Shown: positions 1 through 8,470, counted from the stretch's first letter. The stretch: 64,000 nucleotides of DNA from Vibrio stylophorae (GCF_921293875.1 NZ_CAKLDI010000001.1:310001-374000), one strand, 5' to 3'. The notes: generated by a model from the sequence alone, not told the origin. Made by a program: numbers and translations.

Positions 1-303
1 ATACATGCGTACTGGGTCCGTGGTGCGACCAATTTCTGATTCAACGCTTGAAAGGGCCTGCGCTGCAGCTTCCACCGCGTCCTCATCGGCAACGGTTTCA
101 GACATCATCAAATCATCGGCATCTGGGGCTTGTTCAACTACTTGAATGCCCATGTCGTTGATCATCTGAATGATGTCTTCGATCTGATCGGAATCGACAA
201 TATCTTCTGGAAGATGGTCGTTAACTTCAGCGTATGTTAGATAGCCTTGCTCTTTACCCTTGGCGACAAGAAGTTTGAGCTGAGACTGAGGGCTTTGCTC
301 CAT
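1..303 (-). CDS. rpoD: RNA polymerase sigma-70 factor RpoD, N-terminal part (cut by window edge)
   Basis: Primary sigma factor that directs core RNA polymerase to housekeeping promoters. Only the first 101 codons are in the window; the gene runs off the left edge. The translated start (MEQSPQSQLKLLVAKGKEQG) and the acidic stretch after it match region 1.1 of RpoD from enteric bacteria and vibrios. The visible part ends in GRTTDPVRMY, the beginning of region 1.2. It is the last gene of the rpsU-yqeY-dnaG-rpoD operon and follows dnaG after 93 bp. That gap carries a small TGCG/CGCA hairpin at 344-355. The identification is certain from the conserved N-terminus and the context. Confidence 0.97.
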   Translation of the reverse strand, partial: MEQSPQSQLKLLVAKGKEQGYLTYAEVNDHLPEDIVDSDQIEDIIQMINDMGIQVVEQAPDADDLMMSETVADEDAVEAAAQALSSVESEIGRTTDPVRMY

Positions 304-396
304 AGACGATATCCAACTTATGATCTGAGTGAAGAATGTAGTATGCGGAAACGCAAACTGCCAATTATAACAAATTGCAAAAATCTTGGCTATGTT

Positions 397-2127
397 TTAG
401 TCGGGACGATTCAGTATAAGTAGCTGTAATTCCCGCCGTTCATCGGTTGATAAACCGACCTGTCGCTCTTTCGCCTGCAATTGTTCAATTTGTCGTATGA
501 CGCATTGGTTAAACACTTTATCCAATGCATCGATAAATACTGTGGTCACGGTGTCATCATCAGTACTGAGTTCCCAACTATTGAGTCGCTTAATCAGCTG
601 TTCATTGGGGTGACCGCGCCAATGCTCTAGCAATTGGCCTGTGCTGATATTGGGGCGTGATAAACAAAATTCAACCAGCTCAAGCAATAAATCTGTGCCC
701 GGCATGCCTGAATCTTCCAGCGCCTCGACCCCTTCGGTGTATTGCACCAAATCAGGATTTTGAATCAGCAAGGCGATGGCAATACGCATGGGGGTGCGTT
801 TAATGCTAGGTAAGGCTTGCTGTTGTTTGGCTTGTGGCCGTTTACTAAACAAACGATCCACTTGATAGCTTTCATTGATCCCTAATTTTTTGCCTAAGGT
901 GTCGCGCAAGTATAGCTGCAAGGTTTGCCCTGGGATCTTTTCGATCAAGGGAACGGCTAACGTGGTGAGCTTGGCTTGTCCTTCGCGTGAGCTAACGTCG
1001 ACCTGCTTTAGCAAGCTTTGAAATAGGAAATCACTGAGCGGCATGGCTTGCTGCACTTGTCGCTCAAAGGCATCTTTGCCGTGCTGACGAATATAGCTAT
1101 CCGGATCTTCGCCATCAGGGAGGAACATAAATTTCAGTTGGCGGCCGTCATTAAGTTGTGGCAGCGCTTGCTCCATGGCACGCCAAGCCGCTTCACGACC
1201 GGCGCTATCGCCGTCATAGCAGCACACCACGGTATCGGTTTGGCGAAATAGCGTTTGCATATGATCGCCTGTGGTTGAGGTGCCCAAAGAGGCTACGGCA
1301 TAGTCGACGCCAAATTGCGCCAAAGCCACTACATCCATATAACCTTCCACCACCAAAACTTGGTTTGGCTGGCGATGGCGTTGCATCACTTCATAAAGGC
1401 CGTAGAGTTCACGTCCTTTATGAAAGATCGGGGTTTCAGGGGAGTTGAGGTATTTGGGTTTTTCATCGCCCAAAACTCGGCCGCCAAAGGCGATGGTGCG
1501 GCCACGGCGATCGCGAATGGGGAACATGACACGACCACGAAAACGATCGTAGCGGCGCTTTTGATCGTTTTCGATCAACATTCCGCACTCAACCAATGCA
1601 GATTCACGCTCAGCATCTTGGCCAAAGCGGCGTTTGACTAATTCCCATTCATCGGCGATATAGCCAATGCCAAATTGCTGACAAATCTCACCGCTGAGAC
1701 CACGGTTTTTGAGATAGTCGATGGCGTGTTGACCGCTAGGTTGGCGCAGTTGCTGCTGATAAAATTGCGCAATGCTGGCCATGAGATCATAACGATCACG
1801 TTTGATCGCAGGTTGCGATCCTTGCCCCTGTTCGCGTGGCACTTCCATACCGCATTGGCTGGCAAGCTCTTCAATAGCATCAACAAACTCAAGTCTGTCG
1901 TACTCCATGATGAAATCGATGGCATTACCATGCACACCACAGCCAAAGCAATGGTAGAACTGCTTTTCAGGACTGACGCTAAAAGAGGGGGTTTTTTCGT
2001 TATGAAAGGGACAACAGGCGCCGTAGTTCTTGCCTTGCTTTTTCAGCTTCACACGCGCGTCGATCAGATCAACAAGATCCACTCTTGCTAAAAGATCATC
2101 GATAAATCCGCGAGGAATACGAGCCAT
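397..2127 (-). CDS. dnaG: DNA primase DnaG
   Basis: Synthesises RNA primers at the replication fork together with the DnaB helicase. The 576-residue product is close to the E. coli length (581). The N-terminal CHC2 zinc-binding domain has Cys39, His42, Cys60 and Cys63. The TOPRIM catalytic domain shows the VEGYMD motif with Glu261 and the DGD motif at 305-307. The C-terminal roughly 150 residues are the more variable helicase-interacting domain. It lies between yqeY and rpoD in the macromolecular-synthesis operon. A hairpin followed by a T-rich stretch just upstream (2163-2203) probably lowers its expression relative to rpsU. Confidence 0.98.
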   Translation of the reverse strand: MARIPRGFIDDLLARVDLVDLIDARVKLKKQGKNYGACCPFHNEKTPSFSVSPEKQFYHCFGCGVHGNAIDFIMEYDRLEFVDAIEELASQCGMEVPREQGQGSQPAIKRDRYDLMASIAQFYQQQLRQPSGQHAIDYLKNRGLSGEICQQFGIGYIADEWELVKRRFGQDAERESALVECGMLIENDQKRRYDRFRGRVMFPIRDRRGRTIAFGGRVLGDEKPKYLNSPETPIFHKGRELYGLYEVMQRHRQPNQVLVVEGYMDVVALAQFGVDYAVASLGTSTTGDHMQTLFRQTDTVVCCYDGDSAGREAAWRAMEQALPQLNDGRQLKFMFLPDGEDPDSYIRQHGKDAFERQVQQAMPLSDFLFQSLLKQVDVSSREGQAKLTTLAVPLIEKIPGQTLQLYLRDTLGKKLGINESYQVDRLFSKRPQAKQQQALPSIKRTPMRIAIALLIQNPDLVQYTEGVEALEDSGMPGTDLLLELVEFCLSRPNISTGQLLEHWRGHPNEQLIKRLNSWELSTDDDTVTTVFIDALDKVFNQCVIRQIEQLQAKERQVGLSTDERRELQLLILNRPD

Positions 2128-2162
2128 GCCAGTCCTTAAGGGAATTTTTTATATTCGAATAA

Positions 2163-2203
2163 ATGCAAACAAGCCGCGCAGTCCCGAAGGAACGCACGGC
2201 TTG
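2163..2203 (-). terminator. Attenuator-like hairpin between yqeY and dnaG
   Basis: Read on the minus strand, a stem of ten pairs with one G-U wobble (arms at 2194-2203 and 2170-2179), extended by an inner TCC/GGA stack around a TTCG loop, is followed by the interrupted T-rich run TTTGCATTTATT. It lies 40-75 bp upstream of dnaG, after the yqeY stop codon. In E. coli a partial terminator (T1) precedes dnaG and keeps primase low relative to S21. That this hairpin does the same is inferred from position and shape. The imperfect T-tract suggests partial termination. Confidence 0.6.
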
Positions 2204-2222
2204 CTTTGAGCGCTGAGTGGAA

Positions 2223-2666
2223 TTAACCGAGTTTCGCTTTCACGAGTTGGCTAACGACACCCATATCGGCACGGCCCTGAATTTGCGGTTTCAACACCGC
2301 CATGACCTTGCCCATCTCTTGCATTGAAGTCGCGCCCGAAGCGTCTACGGCTTGTGCAACCAAAGCAGCAATCTCGTCACTGCTCAAAGGTTGCGGCATA
2401 AACTCTTCGATCACCGCAATCTCTGCAAGCTCTGTATCGGCAAGATCCGTGCGATCTGCTGCTTGATATTGAGCCGCAGAATCACGACGTTGCTTCACCA
2501 GTTTGGTGAGCACGGCAAGCACTTCGTCATCATTCAAGGTTTTTCTTTCGTCAACCTCGATTTGCTTGACAGCAGCAAGCACAAGGCGAAGGGTCCCCAA
2601 ACGGAGTTTCGCCTTCGCTTTCATTGCCGATTTTTGTTCGTCTTTCAGACGCTCGATCAGAGCCAT
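2223..2666 (-). CDS. GatB/YqeY domain-containing protein
   Basis: A 147-residue stand-alone YqeY-family protein, related to the C-terminal tRNA-binding domain of GatB, the subunit of Asp/Glu-tRNA amidotransferase. The family is recognised from the start (MALIERLKDEQKSAMKAKAK) and the RLGTLRLVLAAVKQIEVDER block. The conserved C-terminal helical part includes the MGKVMAVLKPQIQGRADM segment. Its biochemical role is not established; a role in tRNA or amidotransferase quality control is only suggested by homology. It sits 21 bp after rpsU and before dnaG, a position common in vibrios and other gammaproteobacteria. Confidence 0.92.
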   Translation of the reverse strand: MALIERLKDEQKSAMKAKAKLRLGTLRLVLAAVKQIEVDERKTLNDDEVLAVLTKLVKQRRDSAAQYQAADRTDLADTELAEIAVIEEFMPQPLSSDEIAALVAQAVDASGATSMQEMGKVMAVLKPQIQGRADMGVVSQLVKAKLG

Positions 2667-2687
2667 AACCTTGCTAATCCTTAGTGA

Positions 2688-2903
2688 TTAGTAAAGGCGT
2701 ACGCGGCGTGCGTTTTCACGAGCCAATTTTTTAAGATGACGCTTAACTGCAGCTGCTTTCGCGCGCTTACGTACTGTGGTTGGTTTCTCGTAGAATTCAC
2801 GGCTGCGAACTTCAGAAAGAATACCTGCTTTTTCACAAGAGCGCTTAAAACGACGTAGCGCTACGTCAAATGGTTCGTTTTCACGTACTTTAACTACTGG
2901 CAT
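2688..2903 (-). CDS. rpsU: 30S ribosomal protein S21
   Basis: Small basic protein of the 30S subunit, needed for normal initiation on mRNAs. The 71-residue sequence ([20 protein letters not shown] and the Lys/Arg-rich C-terminus ending RRVRLY) is essentially the family standard, at full length. It is the first gene of the macromolecular-synthesis operon. A sigma-70 promoter lies at 2976-3005, and a 6-bp hairpin (2935-2955) lies in its leader. The ribosome binding site is the CCCCTGAGG/AGGTGAAAGG-like segment just before the ATG. Confidence 0.98.
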   Translation of the reverse strand: MPVVKVRENEPFDVALRRFKRSCEKAGILSEVRSREFYEKPTTVRKRAKAAAVKRHLKKLARENARRVRLY

Positions 2904-2934
2904 GTGCCTTTCACCTCAGGGGTTGTTCTTTAAC

Positions 2935-2955
2935 GCTGGCGAGCGATTAGCCAGC
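2935..2955 (-). promoter_or_regulatory. Leader hairpin upstream of rpsU
   Basis: A perfect 6-bp stem GCTGGC/GCCAGC (2935-2940 with 2950-2955) around a 9-nt loop lies between the rpsU promoter and its start codon, about 30 nt before the ATG. It could affect translation or stability of the operon mRNA. No T-run follows it, so it is not a terminator. The function is not known from sequence alone. Confidence 0.4.
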
Positions 2956-2975
2956 CTGATTAAAAATGGTGCGAA

Positions 2976-3005
2976 ATTCTAATCTGATCTTAGCCCCTTT
3001 GTAAA
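2976..3005 (-). promoter_or_regulatory. Predicted sigma-70 promoter of the rpsU operon
   Basis: On the minus strand, TTTACA (3000-3005) is followed after 18 bp by TAGAAT (2976-2981), both close to sigma-70 consensus. The site is about 75 bp upstream of rpsU. No LexA palindrome of the CTGT-N8-ACAG type was found here, unlike the E. coli rpsU operon. Confidence 0.6.
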
Positions 3006-3011
3006 GCATTC

Positions 3012-3041
3012 TTGCGATCAGATCTGGTGAATTTTCACTAT
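3012..3041 (+). promoter_or_regulatory. Predicted promoter of tsaD
   Basis: TTGCGA (3012-3017), an 18-bp spacer and CACTAT (3036-3041) lie about 55 bp upstream of the tsaD ATG. The -35 is good and the -10 moderate. The site is divergent from, and a few base pairs away from, the rpsU promoter. Confidence 0.4.
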
Positions 3042-3094
3042 CGCGGTTAAGATGACGCCTCGAATCGACCAGCGATTGAGGAAAACACGCCACC

Positions 3095-4114
3095 ATGCGA
3101 ATTTTAGGCATTGAAACCTCTTGTGACGAGACCGGAATTGCCATTTATGACGAACATCAAGGTCTGCTGTCTCACCAGCTCTACAGCCAAGTGAAACTCC
3201 ATGCCGACTATGGTGGTGTGGTGCCAGAATTGGCGTCGCGCGATCACGTCAAAAAGACGCTACCACTGATTCGCGCTGCAATGCAAGAAGCCAATCTCAC
3301 CCCAGCTGATATTGACGGTGTTGCCTATACCGCAGGCCCAGGCTTGGTGGGCGCCTTACTTGTAGGCGCAACCATAGGTCGCAGTCTTGCTTACGCTTGG
3401 AATGTCCCTGCGGTTGCGGTGCATCATATGGAAGGCCATTTGCTTGCACCGATGCTAGAAGACAATCCTCCGCCATTCCCATTTATCGCGCTGCTGGTTT
3501 CTGGCGGCCATACCATGTTGGTGAAAGTGGATGGCATTGGTGAATACGAAATCATGGGTGAGTCCATTGATGACGCTGCCGGTGAAGCCTTCGATAAAAC
3601 GGCTAAGTTGATGGGTTTGGATTATCCAGGTGGCCCTTTGCTATCAAAATTGGCACAAAACGGCACGCCAGGTCGCTTTAAGTTTCCACGTCCAATGACT
3701 GATCGCCCTGGTTTGGATTTTAGCTTCTCAGGTTTGAAAACCTTTACCGCCAATACCATTGCCAGCAATGATGGTAGCGAACAAACTCGCGCTGATATCG
3801 CCTTGGCATTTGAACAAGCGGTGGTGGACACACTGGCCATTAAATGTCGCCGTGCGTTGCAGCAAACGGGTTATAAGCGTTTGGTTATCGCCGGAGGGGT
3901 GAGTGCTAACCGCCGATTACGTGAAGAGCTTGCCGCGATGATGAGCAAGTTGGGTGGTGAAGTATTCTATCCGCGTACTGAATTTTGTACCGATAACGGT
4001 GCGATGATCGCTTTTGCGGGCATGCAGCGTTTGCGTCAAGGTGAGTATCAAGATTTGGCGGTACAAGCCAAGCCGCGTTGGCCCATTGATAAGCTAGCAC
4101 CGATTGAAAAATAA
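3095..4114 (+). CDS. tsaD: tRNA N6-adenosine threonylcarbamoyltransferase TsaD
   Basis: Transfers the threonylcarbamoyl group from threonylcarbamoyl-AMP to A37 of tRNAs that read ANN codons (t6A), working with TsaB and TsaE. The 339-residue protein has the ASKHA fold. It opens with [20 protein letters not shown] and carries the metal-binding HMEGH motif with His111 and His115. The third metal ligand is expected in the CTDNGAM segment near residue 300. Length and start match the family. It is divergent from rpsU, as in E. coli and vibrios, and is followed by an intrinsic terminator shared with the convergent plsY. Confidence 0.98.
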   Translation: MRILGIETSCDETGIAIYDEHQGLLSHQLYSQVKLHADYGGVVPELASRDHVKKTLPLIRAAMQEANLTPADIDGVAYTAGPGLVGALLVGATIGRSLAYAWNVPAVAVHHMEGHLLAPMLEDNPPPFPFIALLVSGGHTMLVKVDGIGEYEIMGESIDDAAGEAFDKTAKLMGLDYPGGPLLSKLAQNGTPGRFKFPRPMTDRPGLDFSFSGLKTFTANTIASNDGSEQTRADIALAFEQAVVDTLAIKCRRALQQTGYKRLVIAGGVSANRRLREELAAMMSKLGGEVFYPRTEFCTDNGAMIAFAGMQRLRQGEYQDLAVQAKPRWPIDKLAPIEK

Positions 4115-4196
4115 AAATCGATTGATAAAACAGATGTTTTAATCACCAAGGATCCTACTGGAAAGATCCAAAAGATCCGATTTTTGTTTCAAAGAT

Positions 4197-4226
4197 AAAA
4201 AAAACCGCGTTTTCGCGGTTTTTTTG
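4197..4226 (+). terminator. Bidirectional terminator between tsaD and plsY
   Basis: An AAACCGCG/CGCGGTTT stem with a TTT loop is flanked by A-runs on the left and a T-run on the right, so it can work in both directions between these convergent genes. Confidence 0.9.
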
Positions 4227-4291
4227 ATCCTTGTGATCCAACATAACTTTAAGCTCAGCCTTGAGTGCAGACTTGGATCTGGATTTCACCA

Positions 4292-4951
4292 TTATTTCAC
4301 AGATTTCTCACTGAGCGTTTCCGCATCCTCGTTATGCTCTTTCAGTGCCGCTTTGAGCTGTTGTTTTTTCTTCCACACTTTGTCTTCTTCGCCATTGGCA
4401 AGTCGGCGCAAATTATCAAAGTGGCGATAAACAATCAGGCAAGAGAGCATGGCTACGGGCATGGTGTATTGCGATTTCACCCAAAAGGTAAAAAGCGGAG
4501 CAACCAGCGCGGCGACGACAGAAGCCAGAGAGGAATAGCCAAATAGTAAAATCGTAATCAGCCAAGTTCCCATCAACATGCCAGCAAGATCAGCACCAAT
4601 CGGTGCCAATGCGCCTAATGCCGTGGCAACGCCTTTACCGCCTTGAAAATGGAAAAAGATGGGGTAGATATGACCAAGACAAGCGGCAATGGCCACGATA
4701 CCAAGGATCAAAGGGTTTAAGTCTAGAAAGTAGCTTCCCCAAACAGGTATCATCCCTTTGAGAATATCGCACAAAAGTACGGCAGCGGCCGGACCTTTGC
4801 CGCCAATGCGGAGCACATTGGTTGCGCCGGGATTGTTTGAGCCATGACTGCGCGGATCTGGTAGACCACAGATACGACAGATCAGCACTGCGCTGGAAAT
4901 CGAGCCCAGTAAATAAGCAGCAATGATGATCAAAAAAGGTAAGGGGGTCAT
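4292..4951 (-). CDS. plsY: Glycerol-3-phosphate acyltransferase PlsY
   Basis: Inner-membrane enzyme that transfers an acyl group from acyl-phosphate to glycerol 3-phosphate, making lysophosphatidic acid, the first committed step of phospholipid synthesis. The 219-residue protein has about five membrane segments. It carries the family motifs [18 protein letters not shown] (cytoplasmic phosphate-binding loop) and [13 protein letters not shown]. The C-terminal tail of about 25 residues is charged ([17 protein letters not shown]). It is divergent from folB and convergent with tsaD, the conserved arrangement in this family of bacteria. Confidence 0.96.
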   Translation of the reverse strand: MTPLPFLIIIAAYLLGSISSAVLICRICGLPDPRSHGSNNPGATNVLRIGGKGPAAAVLLCDILKGMIPVWGSYFLDLNPLILGIVAIAACLGHIYPIFFHFQGGKGVATALGALAPIGADLAGMLMGTWLITILLFGYSSLASVVAALVAPLFTFWVKSQYTMPVAMLSCLIVYRHFDNLRRLANGEEDKVWKKKQQLKAALKEHNEDAETLSEKSVK

Positions 4952-5089
4952 GCACTTCCCGTGGCAGTTTGCAATTTACTTTTGTCAGCTTATTCTGATT
5001 CCCTGTATTTTGCTGACAATTTGTAGGCATGATACGCAACTTTACCTAAATTAGGTATCCGACCTGTAACAAAAACAGAGTAAAAAAAC

Positions 5090-5443
5090 GTGGATAAAGT
5101 CTTTATTGATCAATTGGAAGTGATTTGTACCATCGGCGTTTATGAGTGGGAGAAAACCATTTCACAAAAACTGGTACTGGATATCGAAATGGGTTGGGAT
5201 AACCAACCAGCGGCGCGTAGTGATGATGTGGCGCTGGCTTTGGATTATGCCAGCGTGAGTGAAGCAGTGACAAAGCACCTGCAAGCGAAACCCATTGAAT
5301 TGGTTGAACGCGTTGCTGAAGAGGTGGCCGATCTGATCTTTGATCGTTTTGCCGTGCCTTGGTTGCGCATTCGCGTGAACAAGCCGGGTGCGGTGGCCAA
5401 TGCGCGTAGCGTGGGTGTTGAAATTGAGCGTCAGCGCCGATGA
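5090..5443 (+). CDS. folB: Dihydroneopterin aldolase FolB
   Basis: Cleaves 7,8-dihydroneopterin to 6-hydroxymethyl-dihydropterin in folate synthesis. The 117-residue product has the FolB start DKVFIDQLEVICTIGVYEWE with the conserved catalytic Glu region, and the typical length. The start is a GTG codon at 5090, supported by the start of homology. No upstream ATG in this frame fits. Its last codons overlap folK by 4 bp (ATGA), so the two consecutive pathway enzymes are translationally coupled. Confidence 0.95.
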   Translation: MDKVFIDQLEVICTIGVYEWEKTISQKLVLDIEMGWDNQPAARSDDVALALDYASVSEAVTKHLQAKPIELVERVAEEVADLIFDRFAVPWLRIRVNKPGAVANARSVGVEIERQRR

Positions 5444-5943
5444 ACACTGCTTATATTGGTGTTGGCAGTAATATTGAGCCCGAGCGTTATATTGCTCGCG
5501 CGCTTGCGCTATTGCAGCAGCAATTTGGCACCCTGCAGTGCTCTAGCTTGTATCGCTCTGCGCCACTTGGATTTGATGGTCCGCCATTTATCAATGCGGT
5601 GATCGCGCTTAAAACTGGTTGCGGCGCACAATCATTGATTTCGAAATTGAAGAACATAGAGCAGCAATGCGATCGGTCTCTCCCTCAGGATGTAAAAGGG
5701 CACACCCTTGATCTCGATCTACTGCTATTTGACTCGCAAAGCTGCTACCATCCGGACCTACCTAGACAAGACATCATCAAATTTGCCTTTGTCGCGATGC
5801 CGCTCGCAGAGCTGGCACCTAACCTTTTGACGGCGTTAGACCCGCGTTCCATGGTGGATATTGCAGCTGAGCTTGCAGCGCGTTATCCATTAAAGCGCGA
5901 GCCCATGCCGTCGTATTGGATAAAACAATATGAGTCATGTTGA
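5440..5943 (+). CDS. folK: 2-amino-4-hydroxy-6-hydroxymethyldihydropteridine diphosphokinase FolK
   Basis: Pyrophosphorylates the pterin made by FolB, the next step in folate synthesis. The sequence shows the family start ([14 protein letters not shown]), the [11 protein letters not shown] block and the [11 protein letters not shown] motif with the two metal-binding Asp residues. At 167 residues it is the normal length. It overlaps folB by 4 bp at its start and uppP by 14 bp at its end, so folB-folK-uppP form one tight operon. Confidence 0.95.
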   Translation: MNTAYIGVGSNIEPERYIARALALLQQQFGTLQCSSLYRSAPLGFDGPPFINAVIALKTGCGAQSLISKLKNIEQQCDRSLPQDVKGHTLDLDLLLFDSQSCYHPDLPRQDIIKFAFVAMPLAELAPNLLTALDPRSMVDIAAELAARYPLKREPMPSYWIKQYESC

Positions 5944-6727
5944 AGCTTTTATTTTGGCCCTAATTCAGGGGTTCACTGAGTTTCTGCCGATTTCAAGCTC
6001 GGCGCATTTAATTCTGCCTTCGGAAGTTTTGGGTTGGCCCGATCAAGGCACTGCCTTTGACGTCGCCATTCATGTCGGTAGTTTGATGGCGGTGATGATC
6101 TACTTTCGTCATGAGATCGTTACCCTATTAAGTGCCTGGCTGAAGTCGATTTTCAAAAAGGAAAGTAGCCGAGAATCGCATTTGGCGTGGATGATTATTT
6201 TCTCCACGATTCCAGCATGTGTCTTTGGTTTGTTTATTGCTGACTTTATGGATGCGCTGCGCTCTAGTTTGGTCATTGCCACAACCACCCTCATTTTTGG
6301 TGTCCTTCTTTGGTGGGTTGATGTTCGTGCAACGCAAAAGCAAGATGAGTACCAAACCACTGCAAAACAGGCATGGTTGATTGGTTTAGCGCAAGCTGCC
6401 GCTTTGATTCCCGGCACCTCACGCTCAGGTGCCACCATGACTGCAGCGCTGTATTTAGGTTTTACTCGTGAAGCAGCGGCGCGTTTTTCATTTTTAATGT
6501 CCATTCCAATTATTTTGCTGGCAGGTGGCTATGAAGCTATTGCCCTAGTGCAAGATCCAAGCTTGATGGATTGGAACGCCATGGCGCTAGGGGTTGCGAC
6601 CTCTTTTGTTAGCGCGCTGATCTGTATCCATCTCTTCCTTGGCATTATCAGTCGCATGGGGATGGCACCATTTGCCATTTACCGTGTCTTCCTAGGGATT
6701 GGTTTGCTGGTGATGGTTTTAGGCTAA
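5930..6727 (+). CDS. uppP: Undecaprenyl-diphosphatase UppP (BacA)
   Basis: Integral inner-membrane enzyme that dephosphorylates undecaprenyl pyrophosphate to recycle the lipid carrier for peptidoglycan and O-antigen. Overproduction of the family gives bacitracin resistance. The 265-residue protein has the two hallmark motifs, [17 protein letters not shown] near the N-terminus and [13 protein letters not shown] in the middle, and about eight hydrophobic segments. Its start lies 14 bp inside folK. A strong intrinsic terminator follows within 35 bp. Confidence 0.97.
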   Translation: MSHVEAFILALIQGFTEFLPISSSAHLILPSEVLGWPDQGTAFDVAIHVGSLMAVMIYFRHEIVTLLSAWLKSIFKKESSRESHLAWMIIFSTIPACVFGLFIADFMDALRSSLVIATTTLIFGVLLWWVDVRATQKQDEYQTTAKQAWLIGLAQAAALIPGTSRSGATMTAALYLGFTREAAARFSFLMSIPIILLAGGYEAIALVQDPSLMDWNAMALGVATSFVSALICIHLFLGIISRMGMAPFAIYRVFLGIGLLVMVLG

Positions 6728-6734
6728 CGCCAAG

Positions 6735-6761
6735 AAAAACGCCGCATAGCGGCGTTTTTTT
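6735..6761 (+). terminator. Terminator of the folB-folK-uppP operon
   Basis: An AACGCCGC/GCGGCGTT stem with an ATA loop is followed by seven T residues. Confidence 0.92.
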
Positions 6762-6841
6762 ATGTCTCAAGAAAGTGGCGGGTTAGCTTTTGAGTTGCTG
6801 GGATCCAAAAGCTCAAAAAGCTGAACATGGCATTTTTCGCG

Positions 6842-6893
6842 ATCGATTCATCAGGCTTGATACTCGCATCGATTCATCGATTGCACATATAAT
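6842..6893 (+). promoter_or_regulatory. Direct repeat and -10 box upstream of a small membrane protein gene
   Basis: The 11-mer ATCGATTCATC occurs at 6842-6852 and again at 6868-6878, 26 bp apart. A perfect TATAAT follows at 6888-6893, about 55 bp before the start at 6949. No good -35 stands at 17 bp; TTGATA at 6857 is too far away. The arrangement suggests a promoter that relies on an activator bound to the repeats, which is inference. Confidence 0.35.
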
Positions 6894-6948
6894 GGCGCAA
6901 AATTGAACCACACTGGGCACACTTGATTGCCCATAAGATGAGTCTTTG

Positions 6949-7251
6949 ATGTTGAAATGTTTAAAACGAACCCTGCTGTGGTTAGTGCTATTGGTGATTG
7001 GCTTAGGTGCTTTTCATCTTTGGTTTATGAATCATACCGAGCAAGAATTGCGCGCAGAGCATAAGCAAGCCTGTTTGACCTTAATGGCTGCCGACCAAAT
7101 CGGCTCGCCGCAAGGGGCGAAGCAAGAGCTCGCAAGCTATATGCTGAAAGGACAAGCGGAAGATTATGATAAGGCGGGTTTAGATCCTTATCGTCGTTAC
7201 GTCTATCTCACCGAGCTAGAAGATATTTATCGCGATTGTGCGGGATTGTGA
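6949..7251 (+). CDS. Small single-pass membrane protein, unknown function
   Basis: A 100-residue product with one hydrophobic segment at about residues 7-27 (LLWLVLLVIGLGAFHLWFM) followed by a soluble domain. That domain is rich in charged and Tyr residues and has two Cys (KQACLTLM and YRDCAGL) that could form a disulphide if the domain is periplasmic. ATG 6949 is preferred; an in-frame TTG lies just before it at 6946. The gene stands alone between two terminators. I do not recognise the family. Codon use and the clean terminator argue that it is a real gene. Confidence 0.75.
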   Translation: MLKCLKRTLLWLVLLVIGLGAFHLWFMNHTEQELRAEHKQACLTLMAADQIGSPQGAKQELASYMLKGQAEDYDKAGLDPYRRYVYLTELEDIYRDCAGL

Positions 7252-7254
7252 TTG

Positions 7255-7281
7255 AAAAAAGCGCCATCTTGGCGCTTTTTA
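7255..7281 (+). terminator. Terminator after the small membrane protein gene
   Basis: An AAAAGCGCCA/TGGCGCTTTT stem with a TCT loop and a following T-run, immediately after the stop codon. Its A-rich left side makes it usable for the convergent gene at 7315 as well. Confidence 0.9.
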
Positions 7282-7314
7282 CTTTTTATCGATGCTTCAA
7301 TTGCTGCAGTTGTT

Positions 7315-8130
7315 TTAAGCATAGGGATTGCTTTGCACGGTTGCTTTTATTTGCGCCAGATAGCTAAGCGCTAACTGCTCCGCTTCTGCATGTCGCTGTA
7401 CGGACTCTTGCTGTCGCAATGTTTGGTATAACGCTACGGTTTGCTCAAATGCTTGCAGTAGTGAGCGCGGCTCAGGTACCGCTATGGTCGCTTTGAGCTG
7501 CTCAGCAAATTGCGGTAATCGCATTTCAATGGTACGCACACCGGATGGCGTGAGGTTGTGCTGGCGAAGTGCCAGTGGCGAAAGTACCGTGGTTCGCAAA
7601 AAGGAGAGAAACTCCATCGCCTCAAAATACTCACCTCGGCCAATTTTCGTTGCGCCATAGTGCAGCCAAATCCAGAAGCGATCCTCAATCCACTGCGCAT
7701 TGGGCTGCGGATAGCAGGGGGCTTGCATGTCATACATTTTCGTTAGCTGTTCATCGCGCTGCCAAAGAATTTTCGCATCATCGACTCGTTGGGCGGCATC
7801 GCTCAGTGAGACAAATTTAAAATCAACGTGGATCGCATGAGGCGCATAAAGGGCGATCACTAAACGTGGCTCGCCGACATGTTCACCGGTAAAAGCACTG
7901 ACGCAACCTGGGATCTTTTCGATAAGCTGAAAACGCTGAGCCATCACTGCCGCATAATGCTCGGGATCGATAGCGATGATTAAATCGAGATCGCTAAATT
8001 GATCCATGTGATTGCTAGCATAGGATCCGCCAGCGGCGATGCCGACTAGTCGCGCGTCTTGTGAAAATTGCGCCAAAATTTGTTCGAGAAGCTGCTGGTG
8101 CTGATGGGGTAGGGTGCTTGGATATTTCAT
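7315..8130 (-). CDS. Nucleotidyltransferase-fold protein of unknown substrate
   Basis: A 271-residue soluble protein. Residues 34-49 carry a nucleotidyltransferase signature: Gly34, Gly35, Ser36, then Asp47 and Asp49 in SDLDL, followed by a strand LIIAI. This is the polymerase-beta fold also used by aminoglycoside and lincosamide adenylyltransferases. A third acidic residue is plausible at the DFKFV segment near residue 125. The C-terminal half is helical (WLHYGATKIGRGEYFEAMEF), as in AadE-like enzymes. No partner gene is adjacent, so neither substrate nor a resistance role can be claimed. The 390-bp gap upstream is unusual for this region. Confidence 0.75.
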   Translation of the reverse strand: MKYPSTLPHQHQQLLEQILAQFSQDARLVGIAAGGSYASNHMDQFSDLDLIIAIDPEHYAAVMAQRFQLIEKIPGCVSAFTGEHVGEPRLVIALYAPHAIHVDFKFVSLSDAAQRVDDAKILWQRDEQLTKMYDMQAPCYPQPNAQWIEDRFWIWLHYGATKIGRGEYFEAMEFLSFLRTTVLSPLALRQHNLTPSGVRTIEMRLPQFAEQLKATIAVPEPRSLLQAFEQTVALYQTLRQQESVQRHAEAEQLALSYLAQIKATVQSNPYA

Positions 8131-8312
8131 ATTTTACCTTTGAATTGGGTGAGAACTGCCTTGGCAGTTAGTGCGGTAAAATAAACGCAGCATTCCAATG
8201 TATCGAGATTTCTGAGTAATCGCAATAGTTTGATATTTTTGAAAATTAAAGCTTTTGACTTACTGAAAAGCTTAAAAAGCTGATCAAACCTGCTTTCGCT
8301 GACCTATAAAAG

Positions 8313-8368
8313 TGCTTTAGGTTGTCTATGAAACGCTTTATGTTGCTCATGAAAACGCTTTAGGTTGC
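8313..8368. repeat. Three imperfect copies of a 21-22 bp unit
   Basis: The core CGCTTTAGGTTG (first copy begins TG, second has ATG in place of AGG) recurs starting at 8313, 8334 and 8356, each followed by a CTATGAAA, CTCATGAAAA or CGAAAA segment. The spacing of 21-22 bp is two helical turns, which would place the copies on the same DNA face. The possible role as operator sites is inference. Confidence 0.6.
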
Positions 8369-8470
8369 GAAAAACAGAGCGTAGGTCGCAGGCTGCAATA
8401 TGATCGGAATCTTTTCTCTGCCCGCGGCTTACGATTTGATGGTGGGAACCCTACGTCTTCAATCTTCATT

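Noticed and set aside
1675-2091. A 138-codon open frame antisense to dnaG
   Set aside because: It mirrors the dnaG zinc-finger region, which is certain; no ribosome binding site or family features.
2904-3094. LexA box in the rpsU promoter region, as in E. coli
   Set aside because: No CTGT-N8-ACAG palindrome was found.
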